This document shows positions 35,439 to 48,671 of a stretch of 64,000 nucleotides of DNA, piece by piece. Each line of letters opens with the position of its first letter. Positions within the stretch are counted from its first letter, which is position 1. The DNA lies in contig JARKIF010000005.1 in NCBI GenBank assembly GCA_029378245.1, positions 1,116,001 through 1,180,000 of the forward strand. Reading direction: 5' to 3'. The translations under genes and the position numbers were made by a program. The notes under the pieces are model-generated. The model was not told the DNA's origin and ran no database searches. It was given only the letters and a program-made list of their open reading frames with translations. This DNA comes from Roridomyces roridus (taxonomy: Eukaryota > Basidiomycota > Agaricomycetes > Agaricales > Mycenaceae).

Positions 35439-38400
35439 CTAAGCAAGTTTCTCCAAGGGCTCAATAACCACGCCCATCTTCTTAATAACCTTGGGCAATG
35501 TTCCCCTCTGGAACGCGACACGCGTGTTCCACTCCGTCCCAATCGGCGTCTCCATGCTGCGCTCGTACTGGGCCCGGCTCGTATACGGATACGGCAGATC
35601 CTTGACCTGGTACTTGGCAGCCTTCTTGTCCCGCTTCTCCGAGATAATGATATGCGCCTTGTTGTGGTCTGCACGGTCGGCCGGTGCGACACCCGGAATC
35701 TTTTTGATGAATTGAGGTTTAGGTTTTCGTTTGGTTGTGGATGGGCCACCCCAAGAGCCCCAACCAGCCAAGGACGTGTCCACCTCTCGTGGCGCGTCCG
35801 AGGCGATCTCACGTTGTTTGGTCTGTTCAAAGTCCTGTGAGAGGGTCAGCAAGGGAACATGAAAAGGCATCGAAATTTGTACCCGAACTACATTGTCCCC
35901 CGCAAACGCAAGGGCGACCAGATCTCTCTGCTCGAACGCTTTGACATCAGCCTTCTTGCCCTTGGCCTGGGTCTTGAGCGCTTGCTCTTGCGCATCCACC
36001 TCGCTGTCCGCGTCGTCATCCTCGTCGCCCAACGTCTTCCCCATCTGGATTTCCACAATCTCGTCGTCTTGAGCACGAGCAGAGGCTACTACATCCAGCT
36101 TCTTCTCGTTCTTGGCAAGTTTGTGGCGTGCCTTGTCCATGGATTTGCTGTCCTTGCTGACAATCACGTCATTTTTCGTGCGGGGAGCTTTGGGACCGGA
36201 CGAGGAAGATGTTGGAACGAGCCAGGGGTTCTGTTCTGCTGCTGGGGCAGAAGAAGAGGACAGCAGTGGTCGGGAGGGCCGCTTGGATTCCGCAGGAGGG
36301 GGTGGCGGTGAATGCTCGCGATCTGCGGTGGGTGTCTGGGAAGGTGTCAATAATAGGCACTCTTTGACACGAAAGGCAGCATACCGGGTTCGGTTTTTTG
36401 GATTCAGTTTCCTCTCCCGGGCGATGAGAGACCCTACCGCCGGTGCGCTGAGTAATTACCCCAGGGACGACACCATCGTCCTCCTCGGCTTCACCAGCCA
36501 TTTCCTTGATGAAATCATCCACCACTTCATTTGCCTCTGTGTCCCGCCTTTTCAGGGCATCCTGCATGAACTTCATGCCAAAGACGCCTTTTTGCTTGAC
36601 CTGCGTGGTTTCTCCGTCGCCTTTGAGTGCCTTGAGCTCATCGAAAGCCGACCGTTTTATGGCCTCCTCGTCCTCCTCGCCACCCGACTCGTCCTCATCA
36701 CTCGATCCATCGTCTTTGTCGCCACGGATCAGACGCGTTAACCGTTCCTTGCGTTCTAGCTCGTTCTCAATCTCCTCCCGCGTTCCAATTTCCTCATCCT
36801 CCTCTCCCTCCACCCTGGAACGATTCCATTTCGCATTCCGCTTTATTCTCATTCCCGCACGCTCCCTTGCACGATTCACCTCCCTTTGCGTTGCGCCTTC
36901 TTCATCATCACCATCGTCTGTTTCGCGACGTTCCTTTTTGCCCCGCGCAATCTTGCGATACGTCTTGCTCTTGATCTTGGCGACCCGCCGAGCTTTGATT
37001 TCCCCGCGGAACGCCAGTTCACGCATTTGCCGCAGTTCGTTTCGTCGCCGAGCCACTTCTTCTGGACTTAGTTTCGCTGCCATGAGCGTGTTCTCGGTGC
37101 GCTGGATGTCTGTATCCTGCGCGAGGTTTGCCGTTGTAAGCAGCCGCGACACGGCAGATTCAAGTTCCGTGGTCGGCTGGTGCCAAATGAGTGACTGTGA
37201 ATGGGCCGAGAACTGGATACATACCTTGAATTTTGCCGTCAGTTGCGCGTTCGATACGCGACCCATTTGGTCTTTCGGTGCTTGTAACGGAAAACTCAAA
37301 TGCTCGGCCTCGCGAATCCGCTTCATGGTATCGTCCCATTTGCGGACCTCCTCTTTAGTCGCCTCGTACGCAGCTTCCCGATCTACACGGTCTTGTGCTC
37401 GCAATGGAAGAGGCACAGCGAGAGCACCTCCGCTCACAGCCTTGACCTTTTTGCCAGTGGTTTTGGGCCGCACCATGGCGGTATCCACTCCAAGGCTTTG
37501 TTCGACGGAGCGCAAAGCGTCTGGCTCGGCGGAGGAGAGGGGAGCGAGTAGATCAGCGAGGGCGAGCTTCTGGCCAGCCCCAACTTGGAATTCGCCCTCG
37601 GCGCCAACTTGAGTACGTTCTTTGAGCGCAGACAAGGCGCGTTTTTTACGAGGAGCGTCATCCCCGGACGCGTCGGGAGCTTTCCGCTTTGCTGAAGAAG
37701 AGGGTGCATCTGCGGGGAGACCGTTGATAAACGCATGGAGCGCCGTCAAAGCCTCTGGGGATGTGTCGATCTCGTCGTCCTGGTCCGGCATCTCCTCGTC
37801 TTCGTCGGCAGATTCGGACTCCTCGTCTGCAGACTCCATTTCTTCATCATCGTGAGGTGTAGGGACAGGGTCTCGAAGCGGTATTGGTGGTTTCTTGACA
37901 GGCTCAGTGTCAGAGTCCTCGTCTTCGTGGTACACCTCGCCCTTGCCGTCTAGAACATCGAGTATATCAATGTAAATGTCGGAATTGAGGTCTTCCTCGT
38001 CCTCCTCTGCCTGGGCCTCGCCCGAGTCTTCATCTTCATTGAGATCCACGTCCGCGAACCTCACAGCACGTTTGGGCCGCGCCGAAGTTTGCTTCTGCAG
38101 CGGGATTTGGATGAAATTCGAGAGAATTTAGCAAGTGACGCACCCTGGAGAAGACACCAGCAAAACCATCGGCGTCGCCGTCAATATCCTCGAAAGCACC
38201 GTCAGAATCAATTTCTTCATCGTCCTCGCTGGCAATCTCGTCTCCTTCGCCGAACAGTCGCGGTTGCTCTCGGTCGGAATCTTCTTCCAGGTCGTCTCGT
38301 GCACCGTCTTCGCCATAGTCATATTCCAATTCCACCGTTTCCCGGCGAGGCTTTTTGCCCTTTCCCTTGCGCCGCCGACCGGCATCGTTTTCGACCAGCT

Positions 38401-38524
38401 CGTAGACATCGTCTATTGTCGGAGTGACAGTTTTGGGCTTTGAACTGTGACGCTTGAGGTAGCCGGCAGCATTGGCCTTTGCCCGTGCTTGTGGCGCCTT
38501 CTTTGAGCTCGTCGACCGAGCCAT
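35439..38524 (-). CDS. UTP14: U3 snoRNA-associated protein Utp14
   Basis: Starts MARSTSSKKAPQARAKANA at 38524. The long N-terminus is acidic (SEDDEEIDSDGAFEDID, ESADEESESADEDEEMPD). The Utp14 core includes KLSPEEVARRRNELRQMR, ARRVAKIKSKTYRKIARGK, RTGGRVSH, a SLAGWGSWGG block shared by the family, HIIISEKRDKKAAKY, LPYPYTSRAQYERSME and RGTLPKVIKKMG, ending VIEPLEKLA. A component of the small-subunit processome that activates the helicase Dhr1 to release U3 snoRNA from pre-rRNA. About four GT-AG introns. The plus-strand frame opposite (36506-37612) is a shadow of its acidic stretches. Confidence 0.93.
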
Positions 38525-38611
38525 GAAAATTCGGAAAGAGTTTGATCGGGCGTCACCGCCACAAAACTACTTTTACACCGTTCAGTCACGTACCATGGCC
38601 GCATCTAGAGC
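38525..38611. promoter_or_regulatory. Short bidirectional promoter, UTP14 / mannitol-1-P dehydrogenase
   Basis: 87 bp between divergent start codons. A ribosome-biogenesis gene and a polyol-metabolism gene share this spacer. No distinct element recognised. Confidence 0.45.
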
Positions 38612-39805
38612 ATGTCCCTCAAACCACGGGCTATCCATTTCGGCGCCGGTGCCATTGGTCGCGGCTTCATCGCGCCATTGCTCTCCAAGTCGGGTTATCA
38701 TGTCGTATTCACCGACGTCGACCAAAAGCTCATCAACGAAATAAACGACGAGAAGGAATACAACGTACACATCCTAGATGGCGCTCAGGATATCCAACAC
38801 ATAATCCATGTCAAGGGCGTACTGTCCACGACAGACGACATTATCCGCGAAATAGCGCACCCCAAGCTAGCCCTTATTACCACCGCAGTTGGGCTCCCTA
38901 TACTCGACAAGATAGCGCCGACGCTGGCCAAGGGTATCAAGGTGCGCCGAGAGGCAGGCGGAGGCACAATCAACATCATTGCCTGCGAAAACGCCATCGG
39001 TGCAACGGCACAGCTCGCAGACAAGGTCCGTCTGCATCTCAACGAGGCCGATATCGCCTACGCCGACGAATGTGTTGGGTTCGCCAACTGCTCCATTGAT
39101 CGGATCGTCCCGCCTTTCCATCCAGAGCAGCAGTCTAGCATGCTGGATGTCGGCGTAGAGGCCTTCTTCGAGTGGATCGTGCAGGGCCCATCGCTCAAGG
39201 GCACCCAGCCAGGTTCACTTGATCCGCCGATCGAGGGCATGACCCTGGCAGACAATCTCGCCCCGTACAACGAACGGAAACTCTTCACACTGAACGCAGG
39301 CCATGCGATTACAGCCTACCTCGGATATCTAAAGCACCTGCCCACCGTAGACGCCAGCATCGCCGACCCAGACATTGCCGCCGTCGTGCGTGGTGCCCTG
39401 TTCGACGAAGCAGGCGCTGCACTATGTCGCAAACACGATTTCAATGTCAAGGCCCACGGAGAGTACATTGAAAAGATCATTGCTCGTTTCCAAAACGCTG
39501 CAGTCAAAGACGATGTGGCGCGCGTCGGGCGTCAGCCCCTGCGGAAGCTTGGCCGTGCTGATCGCCTGGTAGGCCCTGCCCGCATGTGCGTAGAGCTAGG
39601 CATTCCTGTGCGCCATCTTGCCACAGGTATCGCTGCTGCACTGTTGTATCACAACGAGGACGACCCACAAAGCATCGAGATGCGCAACGCTATCGAGAGC
39701 AAGGGGGTTGGTCAGTTTGTCACCGAGCAGACTGGCTTTGAGGCGGACAGCGACGTCCATACGCACATTATCCGCGCGTATACCGAATTGTCGACCGAAC
39801 ATTAA
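38612..39805 (+). CDS. mpdA: Mannitol-1-phosphate 5-dehydrogenase
   Basis: Single exon, 397 residues, one of the few intronless genes here. Starts MSLKPRAIHFGAGAIGRGF, with the NAD-binding GAGAIGRG turn; FTDVDQKLINEIN follows as the adenosine-binding strand. Middle motifs: INIIACENAIGAT, ECVGFANCSIDRIVPP, MTLADNLAPYNERKLFTLN and GHAITAYLGYLKH, with the polyol-dehydrogenase Lys/Asn/His set. Ends AYTELSTEH. It interconverts fructose 6-phosphate and mannitol 1-phosphate with NAD(H), feeding the mannitol pool that fungi use for carbon storage and osmotic and oxidative protection. The intronless form amid intron-rich neighbours could be normal for this family or reflect transfer; codon use looks like its neighbours. 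Confidence 0.92.
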   Translation: MSLKPRAIHFGAGAIGRGFIAPLLSKSGYHVVFTDVDQKLINEINDEKEYNVHILDGAQDIQHIIHVKGVLSTTDDIIREIAHPKLALITTAVGLPILDKIAPTLAKGIKVRREAGGGTINIIACENAIGATAQLADKVRLHLNEADIAYADECVGFANCSIDRIVPPFHPEQQSSMLDVGVEAFFEWIVQGPSLKGTQPGSLDPPIEGMTLADNLAPYNERKLFTLNAGHAITAYLGYLKHLPTVDASIADPDIAAVVRGALFDEAGAALCRKHDFNVKAHGEYIEKIIARFQNAAVKDDVARVGRQPLRKLGRADRLVGPARMCVELGIPVRHLATGIAAALLYHNEDDPQSIEMRNAIESKGVGQFVTEQTGFEADSDVHTHIIRAYTELSTEH

Positions 39806-39842
39806 TCATAGAACTGTATATACTAGAACTACTGAAAGTCTT

Positions 39843-42773
39843 CTACTTCTCCACAAAAGTCAAGGGCGCGAAAGCCTAGAGCAGATGAGAGAAGGAAACA
39901 AGCAAAGCAAGACACGTACATATCCACCACCTTCGTAGTGCTTGCTGTTCGCCTCTACCCAGTGGAGCCGAAGGGCATGCAAAAAGGCCGACAAACCCTG
40001 AAGAAATTGAGACGAGGTGGATGTGAACAAAAAACAACTAACCTCCATGAGACAAAGGATGCCGACAGTGAGCCCAAACCACATGCAGCTCATGAGCAGC
40101 AGCGCAATCCAGCCCAGAATCGAAGTCGGGCCCAGGAAACCAGCCAAAGTCATATCCCAGAGCACCTCGGAAAGCTGAGCGTGAGCGAGGGAAAGCGCCC
40201 ACAAACGAAGGTACGACGCCGTGTGCGAGATACAGCCCAGGCAGAATTCAATCGTATGGATGACTTGGTGGATCACCACCTCGCTGAAATCGTGCTCTTC
40301 CTGTAATAATTGTCAGTAATATGTCGACCGGCAGAAAACGCTGGATTACATGTTCTTCGTCAGCGTCCTCGACGACGGCACCGCCGTTATGGCCATTCCC
40401 GGCACCCTCCTCCTCTCCAAGTAGCGCGTCGTCCTCACCACCGTGGCTCAATCCAACGTACCCCGCACCCTCGTGCTTCTTCATTTCCCGCCAGACATAG
40501 TACGGTTTGGCGACCAGCAGAATCGGCACACACACCGCCGCGGCCAAAAGTAACAAGGTCTGGACCACACCTTGCCCAGGATAAAGCTGCGTCGCAGGGT
40601 CAACCGTCCCAGGGGTCAAGAACATGGAGATGAGCATGTTCAGCAGCGACGGCGGCGCAGTCGATGACTTGGTCCAGTCAATGCTCCACTTGTACAAGAT
40701 GCAGACCACAAGGTAACCAAAGATGGACTGGAGGAAAATCATCTGCGGGATGAAATTGGCAAAGAGGTCGATCGGTCGCTTAAAGTGCAAGTGATTGGGA
40801 ATTTGCAGGCAGAGCGCAAATGTCATCTGGATTCACGTCAGACAATGAAAACAGCAAGAAAGAAAGGATGCATACGTGGATAACGCCGAGAACAACAGAC
40901 ATCTTCATCTTGTACGAGTTGGTAAACACGAGCGCATTGTCAGCACCGTGCCAGCCAGAATCGAGACCAAAGGGATAGGTGTGACCGTTGGACGTCCCAA
41001 CAATGCGGGTGTTGTTACCCTGCTCCGGGAAGTCCCAGCCAGAGTGGAACAGGTGGAGCGACTTCGAGAAAATGTCGTTGTACATGAGCCCCGTGTACAT
41101 GGAAAACGCGCCCATGAGCAGGATGATGTAACGGCCGCTGGGAATGGGTTAGAATGGGTATATTCGCTCAAATGAACAACGCACTAGAAGAATTGCCCAG
41201 TGATCTGTAATAAGTTAGTAGAGGCCAAGTTATCTCAGCGGGAAACGCACCTCGTCAAGATCGGATTTAGCCCATCTTTTCTCGACAGAAATCATGTACA
41301 ACGCAGCGCAGAAAATAATGGACCCGTGACCGATGTCGCCGAACATGACCGCAAACAAGAAAGGGAACGTGACGACGGCAAAGAGACCAGGATTGACCTC
41401 TTGGTAGCTGGCGATACCGTAGCTGTCCATGATCGTCTGGAAACCCTCGGTGAATTTGTTGGTGCGATTATATGTGGGTGGGGTCTTGGTCGTGTGAAGC
41501 TCGTGCAAGATGGGAGGGATGTTTGTGCCCGAGTGCTCCGTGGCCCTCCGAAGAGTAGCCTGGATCTCTGGGATATCCCGCGTGGGAACCCAACCTTCAG
41601 CAATGAGCGTCTTGCGCCTGACATCATAATTGAACAGGTTCAGAGCCTCGTAGATCAACTTCTCCTTCCGCACAACGTCTTGCCAGCTACGCAAGTGCTC
41701 GCCAATCTTGACAAGCTCGGTGCGTCTGTTGGAGCCAGTATTATACAGCACAGTCTGCAAGTCCTCGAGGCGGATCGAGACTTCGCGGAGGGAATCCGTG
41801 CGCTTGTCCGCATTGGGGTCGATAGGATACAGAGTGGCACCCATCGACTCTGCAACCTTGCGAATCTTGGCAAGAAGGGCGTCTCCGTGCGCAAAGATGA
41901 TGAAGACGTTCTTGCGCGTCTCGGCCCCAGTGAGGGGGTCAACGAACGGCTCAGCAATGTCCGTGTGGTTCATGTACAAGTTGCCACGCAGGACACGCCA
42001 CAAGACACGTTCAAAAGTAGGAACGCGGGCGCGGTCGATAGTGCCGGCAACAAATTCGAGGTCAAACTGGATGCCAGAGGTAGAGTACTGATTTTCGCGG
42101 TCTTCGTGTTGGAGGAGGGGCGCCGAGCTGTCGTCAAACGAAGAACGGATGTCGGAGTGCTGGACCTGAGCCTTTTTGAGAGTCAGCAGACGTAGGATCA
42201 CACAAGGCGAAATTACGCACCTTGTCGAAGAAGACTGCAGTCTCGCGCAAGACGTGGCGGGCCTCGACGAGCTCCTTGGTGCGCTCGCTGAGAGTCTGGT
42301 AGCTTTCGTTCATGCGGATAAGACGCGACTCGTGTTCCGACAGGGTGACGTCCAACTCATCAATCGTCTGCGCAGCGCGAGGCCCGACAGTGATCAACGG
42401 CGCCGAGTCGTACAGGGGGCGAATGGGTATAACGTCCTTCTCTTTGTCGATTTGGGTAGCAAAGAAACGGACACGTCGGGCCATCTCGTCGATACGCCGA
42501 ATCTCTCCGACAAAAGAGCGTTGGAACGGATTGATACTTGGATTCAGCTACGCAAACGATGAGGAGCAGGTATAGAAGGAAAGTGGGGCACTTGCGTCTT
42601 TGAATTGGACATTTCCGAGCTCGCCGAGCTCTGCGACAGTGTCATGCGCGACCTCGGTTGGCACGAACAGCTGCACCAGGCTCATCTGCTCCGAGCCTAC
42701 GCAGCAGCGTCAAACCCAACTCCAGTGTGTGTGCAGTCAACGTACGGAACAAGCTGGGATATTCGCTGGACAT
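39843..42773 (-). CDS. VPH1: V-type proton ATPase subunit a (Vph1/Stv1)
   Basis: Exon 1 gives [10 protein letters not shown] from 42773; the next gives [18 protein letters not shown] and NVQFKD, and a GC-donor intron (42548-42595) joins [12 protein letters not shown]. The cytosolic N-terminal half includes [16 protein letters not shown] and [12 protein letters not shown]. The membrane half starts [20 protein letters not shown], continues [20 protein letters not shown] and [17 protein letters not shown], and contains [19 protein letters not shown] with the essential proton-path Arg. Ends [17 protein letters not shown]. It forms the proton half-channels of the Vo sector; one gene presumably serves vacuole and Golgi. 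Its assembly factor VMA21 is at 56799-57169. Confidence 0.95.
42548..42595 (-). other. GC-AG intron in VPH1
   Basis: The exon ends TTCAAAGAC; the intron starts GCAAGTGCC and ends GCGTAG (48 nt). Phase-0 splicing gives NVQFKD then LNPSINPFQ, near-invariant in subunit a, so the boundary is firm and no GT donor fits. Confidence 0.88.
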
Positions 42774-42883
42774 CCCGCAGAGAGTCACGGAGGAAATGCG
42801 AGTAGCAGAGGTAACGAACGATGTGGTACAAGTGCGGAAGAGTGGTTCGCGTTTGCCATCACTCGGCTTGCGCGCGGCATCCA

Positions 42884-44571
<1,688 letters not shown>

Positions 44572-44689
44572 GATGGAAGCAAGAAGGAACGGAATCAGAC
44601 GCGACTTTGATCTGATTAGCAGTACTACATTACAAGATTTACAAAAGGTATGTATGCATGCGGGATATATACGTGAATCCAGAGATGAG

Positions 44690-46114
44690 CTACCAACCAT
44701 CCACACGTCCGAATCTTCTAAATTCCTGTAAAACGCAGTTCCGACTCGGCCTGTCACTGTCCTTCTTCTCCTTCTCCTTACCCTTGGATGTCGAAGCTGC
44801 GTTCTTCGAGGAGCTGGCCTGAGGAAGCGACAACCGATACCACCCGCCGGCATACGTTAGAGCAACGAGCTGGTGTTCTACGGGGCCACCCTCTTCTGTA
44901 CCTGGCGCTTCAATCCACCCGACCACACAGCGCTCCTCGTCGACGTCGGACGGTGGGGCACGCATAGACGATGTCTGTGACAAAGAAATATGGGCTGATT
45001 GCACCGGGATCCGGTACTGAGCATATGACCACTCCGACTCGAAGTATTTAGGTAGCGGCAGGTACGGCGTGAGGGGCGAGAAGGTTGATTGTCGATTGCT
45101 GGAGCAGAGTCAGTGACTGTGTGCGTTGTAATGAAGGACTCACGAGGCGCCAGAGACCACCAAGTTGAAGACATGGACGGTCCCCTTGTCACTCCACACG
45201 CAAAGCTCGTGCTCATCGGGGCGGAACGCAACACCAAAGATTTCAGCTTTATCAGTCCCGCGGCGAAACTCTCGAACGAGTTTACCCGTAACAGCATCCC
45301 ATGTTCGTACCAGTGTCCCACGAGACGACGTGGTGGCAAGTAGACGCCCAGATGGCGGAACCGAAAGGGTAGTCAGCGCAGTAGTATGTGCTGCGATAAT
45401 GGCAACTGGGTGTTTCGTTGGAGGCGGCGGCGGTTTCCGTGGAGGGGAGGAAGAAGGCGGGCCTATGGGTGTCGGGGGCACGCAGGGTGGGAGATGAACG
45501 AGTTGTACGTGGCCCACTTGCCGCCCAGGGATGGCTAGCAGAGTGGCATAGGTTCCGGTAGCAAGGGCAAGCAGACCTTGTATCTGACCATTCAGAACTC
45601 AGCACATATGCCAGGGAACCCGATGCTCACCTCTAGGATTGTCCCATGTATCCCACTCGCCATATCGCGTGACTTGCTCGCCGACCTGAAACAGAACGAC
45701 GCGCCTACGCAACGCAACGGCGAGCCAACCACGACGGCACGCAAGGCCTCGCACTCGTTCACGAAACTCGAGCTCTGCCACCTCCGTTCCAAGGACGTCG
45801 TCCCACATAATCACTTTGTTTGGTGGGTACAATGGACTGCGGCCCCCGCCGAGCAGGAACAAAAGCGACGAGGTGTGTAATGGGACGACGGCAGCAAGGG
45901 TCCCACCAGTGAGCTCTGAAAGACGCGTAAGGGTAGCGAAAGGAAGTGCAAGACAAGTAGTACCGCGCTTGCGGATGAGGGTCAAAGGACATGTGCGGTA
46001 AACGGCAAAGCCTGCAGGGGTAGCGACGGTGAATATGTTGCAGTCAGAGTCGAAGCGAGCGTCAAAGATGTTGACAGGGTGGGTCGCCGAGATGTGGGTG
46101 CGAGCTAGGTTCAT
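44690..46114 (-). CDS. HSV2: PROPPIN (WIPI3/4, Hsv2/Atg18 family)
   Basis: Starts MNLARTHISATHPVNIFDAR at 46114. A seven-bladed WD-type propeller: FDSDCNIFTVATPAGFAVY, VIMWDDVLGTEVAELEFRE, LCLLALATGTYATLL, a long Pro-rich loop (PPSSSPPRKPPPPP) and the phosphoinositide motif FRRG in LVREFRRGTDKAEIFGVAF. Later FSPLTPYLPLPKYF and a Ser/Lys-rich tail. The RRG followed by AEI and the late PKYF block fit the Hsv2/WIPI3-4 branch better than Atg18 itself. These proteins bind PI3P and PI(3,5)P2 on endosomes, vacuole and autophagic membranes. About three GT-AG introns; ends FGRVDGW at 44690. Confidence 0.85.
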
Positions 46115-46235
46115 GCCTGGCGTGCGGTACAAGGCGAGGCGATGGTAATGGCAGACTGCCTCATTTGGAACGCGATATGATGCAACCAAAAGCCCAATAA
46201 TTTATGTACAGGAAAGCATGCGTATTTACAACAGT

Positions 46236-47408
46236 TCAAGTGCGAACCTTGGGCGGACGCACTACATTCGGTGGCTTCAGTCCGACATTGGCGAGGGCCT
46301 GACGTGCCTGCCTAAACTCGAACTCCTCCGCCTCATTCTGGGCGACAAGAGCAGCCTTGGCTTCGGCCTGTCGCTGCAACTCGGCCTCGGACTCGTCAGA
46401 GAGGTAATCTGTGAAGCCACCGTCCGATGTAATGGTACTTTCCGTCCTGAGACTGTCGCTGCCACTACTGCTGGATGCGCTCGACAACGGGGGTTCCGCC
46501 TTCTTCTGTGGCTTTGGCGGATCGACGGCCCGCACCGGAGGTGACGATTTGGAGGAAACCTTGGGTGATTGTGCCGAGGGTGGTGAGCGGCGTCGCTCAT
46601 CTGGGACAACCTTGGCAGGTGGTCGTGGCCCCGAGTTGCGTCGCGGCGGTGTAAGAGGATCTGCGAGGTCCAGCTGTTTACGCCCGGGAGATGAATTCTC
46701 GCCGACAGTTTCTCGTCGTTTGTGGGACTCTTCGCCGCCGCCGCTTCCCCCAGATCCACCAGATCCACGCGAACTTGTGCTGGTAACGGAAGAGGCAGTC
46801 ATTTGGGGACTGCCGTTTGCACGGCTCTTGCTCGGGATGGGCATCGCTGGCGACTTTGCAGACGCGCTACTGTTCCTGCGGTCTACCGGAGGCTTCGAAG
46901 AGCGTACGGGACTTGTTGAAGGAACGGAGCTGCCTCGCGACGGGATATTATCGAGGGCAACCTTGACCTCGCTCGGGATTGGGACGTGATGGACTGGCGA
47001 TGTCGATAAGATGACGGGAATAGCTTGGAACGCGTTGAATGCACGCACCGACACTGACCGATCGCCACTCTGCAGGCTGGATCAGGCGATGTTCGCCGGA
47101 CGTTGGGGCGCGACAACAGCCAGGCCAACCAGTATTATTCCACCCCGCAGCCTTGGGACTGGCGCTGGCCCACTAGTGACGGATCAGGAAGGAGTAGATA
47201 GATGGTATAGAGAGTACCCGACCTTGCAGAATCCACAACCTCTGAAGCAGTCCACCTCGGCATTCTTCAAGAACAGGACGTCGAATCGTGGGTGAGCTGT
47301 GCGATTTGTGCAGAGCCCTCGCTGGTGCGGGCAGCGAGAGTGGGGAAAGACGCGACACATTGGGCAGACATTGACTGCTTGGTCGACGGAACCGGCTGCA
47401 TAACACAT
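46236..47408 (-). CDS. Cys-rich (probable zinc-binding) protein with disordered C-terminus, uncharacterised
   Basis: From the Met at 47408: MCYAAGSVDQAVNVCPMC, RVFPHSRCPHQRGLCTN, VDCFRGCGFCKWASASP and GWPGCCRAPTS, a Cys/His array suited to two or more zinc sites. GT-AG introns join WASASPKAAG to PAEWRSVSV and then HHVPIPSEVKVALDN. The remaining ~230 residues are Ser/Pro/Arg-rich and disordered (GSGGSGGSGGGEESHKRR), with a short coiled coil LQRQAEAKAALVAQN before the end PPNVVRPPKVRT. I recall similar proteins across Agaricomycetes, none with a function. A further 5' exon upstream of 47408 cannot be excluded. Divergent from NCS1 (229 bp). Confidence 0.65.
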
Positions 47409-47637
47409 AATGGTGGGAGACGAGAAGAAGACGAGTTGGATAGAGTGGCATGTGGCTGCAACTGTGCATGATCGCTGGCGTCTGCATTCTCAGAGCCACT
47501 AATAGCTGAAGAGGACGACTCGCTTATTCCCCATACACGCGTACTAACTAATATTGCGGCACACAGAGTGCCTCGAGGCCGATGTACATCACTGTCCCGA
47601 TCGGGCAATCAACTCTCTTGCCTCTTGCTTTAACACC

Positions 47638-48420
47638 ATGGGCAAGTCGCAGTCCAAACTCTCGCCCGAGCAGCTCGCAGACCTTCAGAAGAACACCTAC
47701 TGTCCGCTCCTCTAAATCATGGTCCTGTATCCCGCTCACTGTCTCGCAGTCGACAAGAAGGAGCTACAGCAGTGGTACAAGGGCTTTCGCAAGGACTGTC
47801 CCTCCGGGCAACTCGACAAGGCCGAGTTTGGCCGCATATACAAGCAATTCTTCCCCTTTGGCGATCCCGGCGAATTCGCAGACTATGTCTTCAACGTATT
47901 CGACGCGAACCAGAACGGTACTATCGACTTTAAAGAGTTCATATGTGCTCTCAGCGTCACCAGCCGTGGTCATCTCGACGAAAAGCTCAAATGTGCGTTT
48001 CCCCCGGAGCCGCGCGCCACGGCGTCTAACACGCGCGTCTAATGCAGGGGCTTTCCAATTATATGACATCGACAAGGACGGCACGATCACCTACGACGAG
48101 ATGCTGCAGATCGTGCAGTCCATATACAAGATGACGGGCGAGATGGTCAAGCTGCCCGCCGACGAGGACACACCAGAAAAGGTCTGTGTTCTGATTCCGC
48201 TCGCACTGCCTTGCGGCTAACATTCTGCGCAGCGCGTTGACAAGATCTTCCGGAATATGGACCGTGACAAGGACGCTAAACTAACGTACGACGAGTTTGT
48301 GGAGGGAAGCAAGCAGGACCCAACAATCGTCAAGGTCTGTCGGTCGTGCGACCAGTTCCGTCTTGGGTTTGCTCACGCCACCACCCACAGGCATTATCAC
48401 TTTACGACGGTCTCGTTTGA
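47638..48420 (+). CDS. NCS1: Neuronal calcium sensor 1 / frequenin
   Basis: Five exons: 47638-47701, 47750-47992, 48048-48181, 48233-48334 and 48391-48420. Begins [16 protein letters not shown], a strong N-myristoylation signal (Gly2, Ser6). [16 protein letters not shown] is the degenerate first EF-hand; functional loops follow at [28 protein letters not shown] and [14 protein letters not shown], and the protein ends ALSLYDGLV. About 190 residues, normal for the family. In yeast it activates the PI 4-kinase Pik1 at the Golgi. The last 9-codon exon and its acceptor are duplicated perfectly 163 bp downstream (48341-48668), so either acceptor yields the same protein. Confidence 0.95.
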
Positions 48421-48668
48421 ATAAACTACATATCTAACATTGGGCTCAGTGTACTGTAACCCTTTCAACTGTAGCTGTACTTGTAATGTTTCCCCCAGAT
48501 TGCCGGTCGTGCGACCAGTTCCGTCTTGGGTTTGCTCACGCCACCACCCACAGGCATTATCACTTTACGACGGTCTCGTTTGAATAAACTACATATCTAA
48601 CATTGGGCTCAGTGTACTGTAACCCTTTCAACTGTAGCTGTACTTGTAATGTTTCCCCCAGATTGCCG
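48341..48668 (+). repeat. Perfect 163-bp tandem duplication over the NCS1 terminal exon
   Basis: 48341-48503 is repeated without a mismatch at 48504-48666, and the match runs two bases further. Each unit holds most of the last NCS1 intron (from 6 nt after the donor site GTCTGT), its CCACCCACAG acceptor, the 30-nt terminal exon with stop, and about 80 nt of 3' flank. The second copy ends 4 bp before the stop codon of the convergent EMC3. Absence of any difference implies a recent event or an assembly artefact. Confidence 0.97.
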
Positions 48669-48671
48669 TCT

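Noticed and set aside
36506..37612. 368-codon plus-strand open frame rich in Ser
   Set aside because: Mirror image of the acidic Glu/Asp codons of UTP14; poly-Ser runs are typical of such shadows.
38612..39805. Horizontal transfer of the intronless mannitol-1-phosphate dehydrogenase from bacteria
   Set aside because: Intronless structure alone is weak evidence; the enzyme is common in fungi and codon use matches its neighbours.
41200..42195. 331-codon plus-strand open frame
   Set aside because: Antisense to the VPH1 N-terminal domain, whose own frame is highly conserved.
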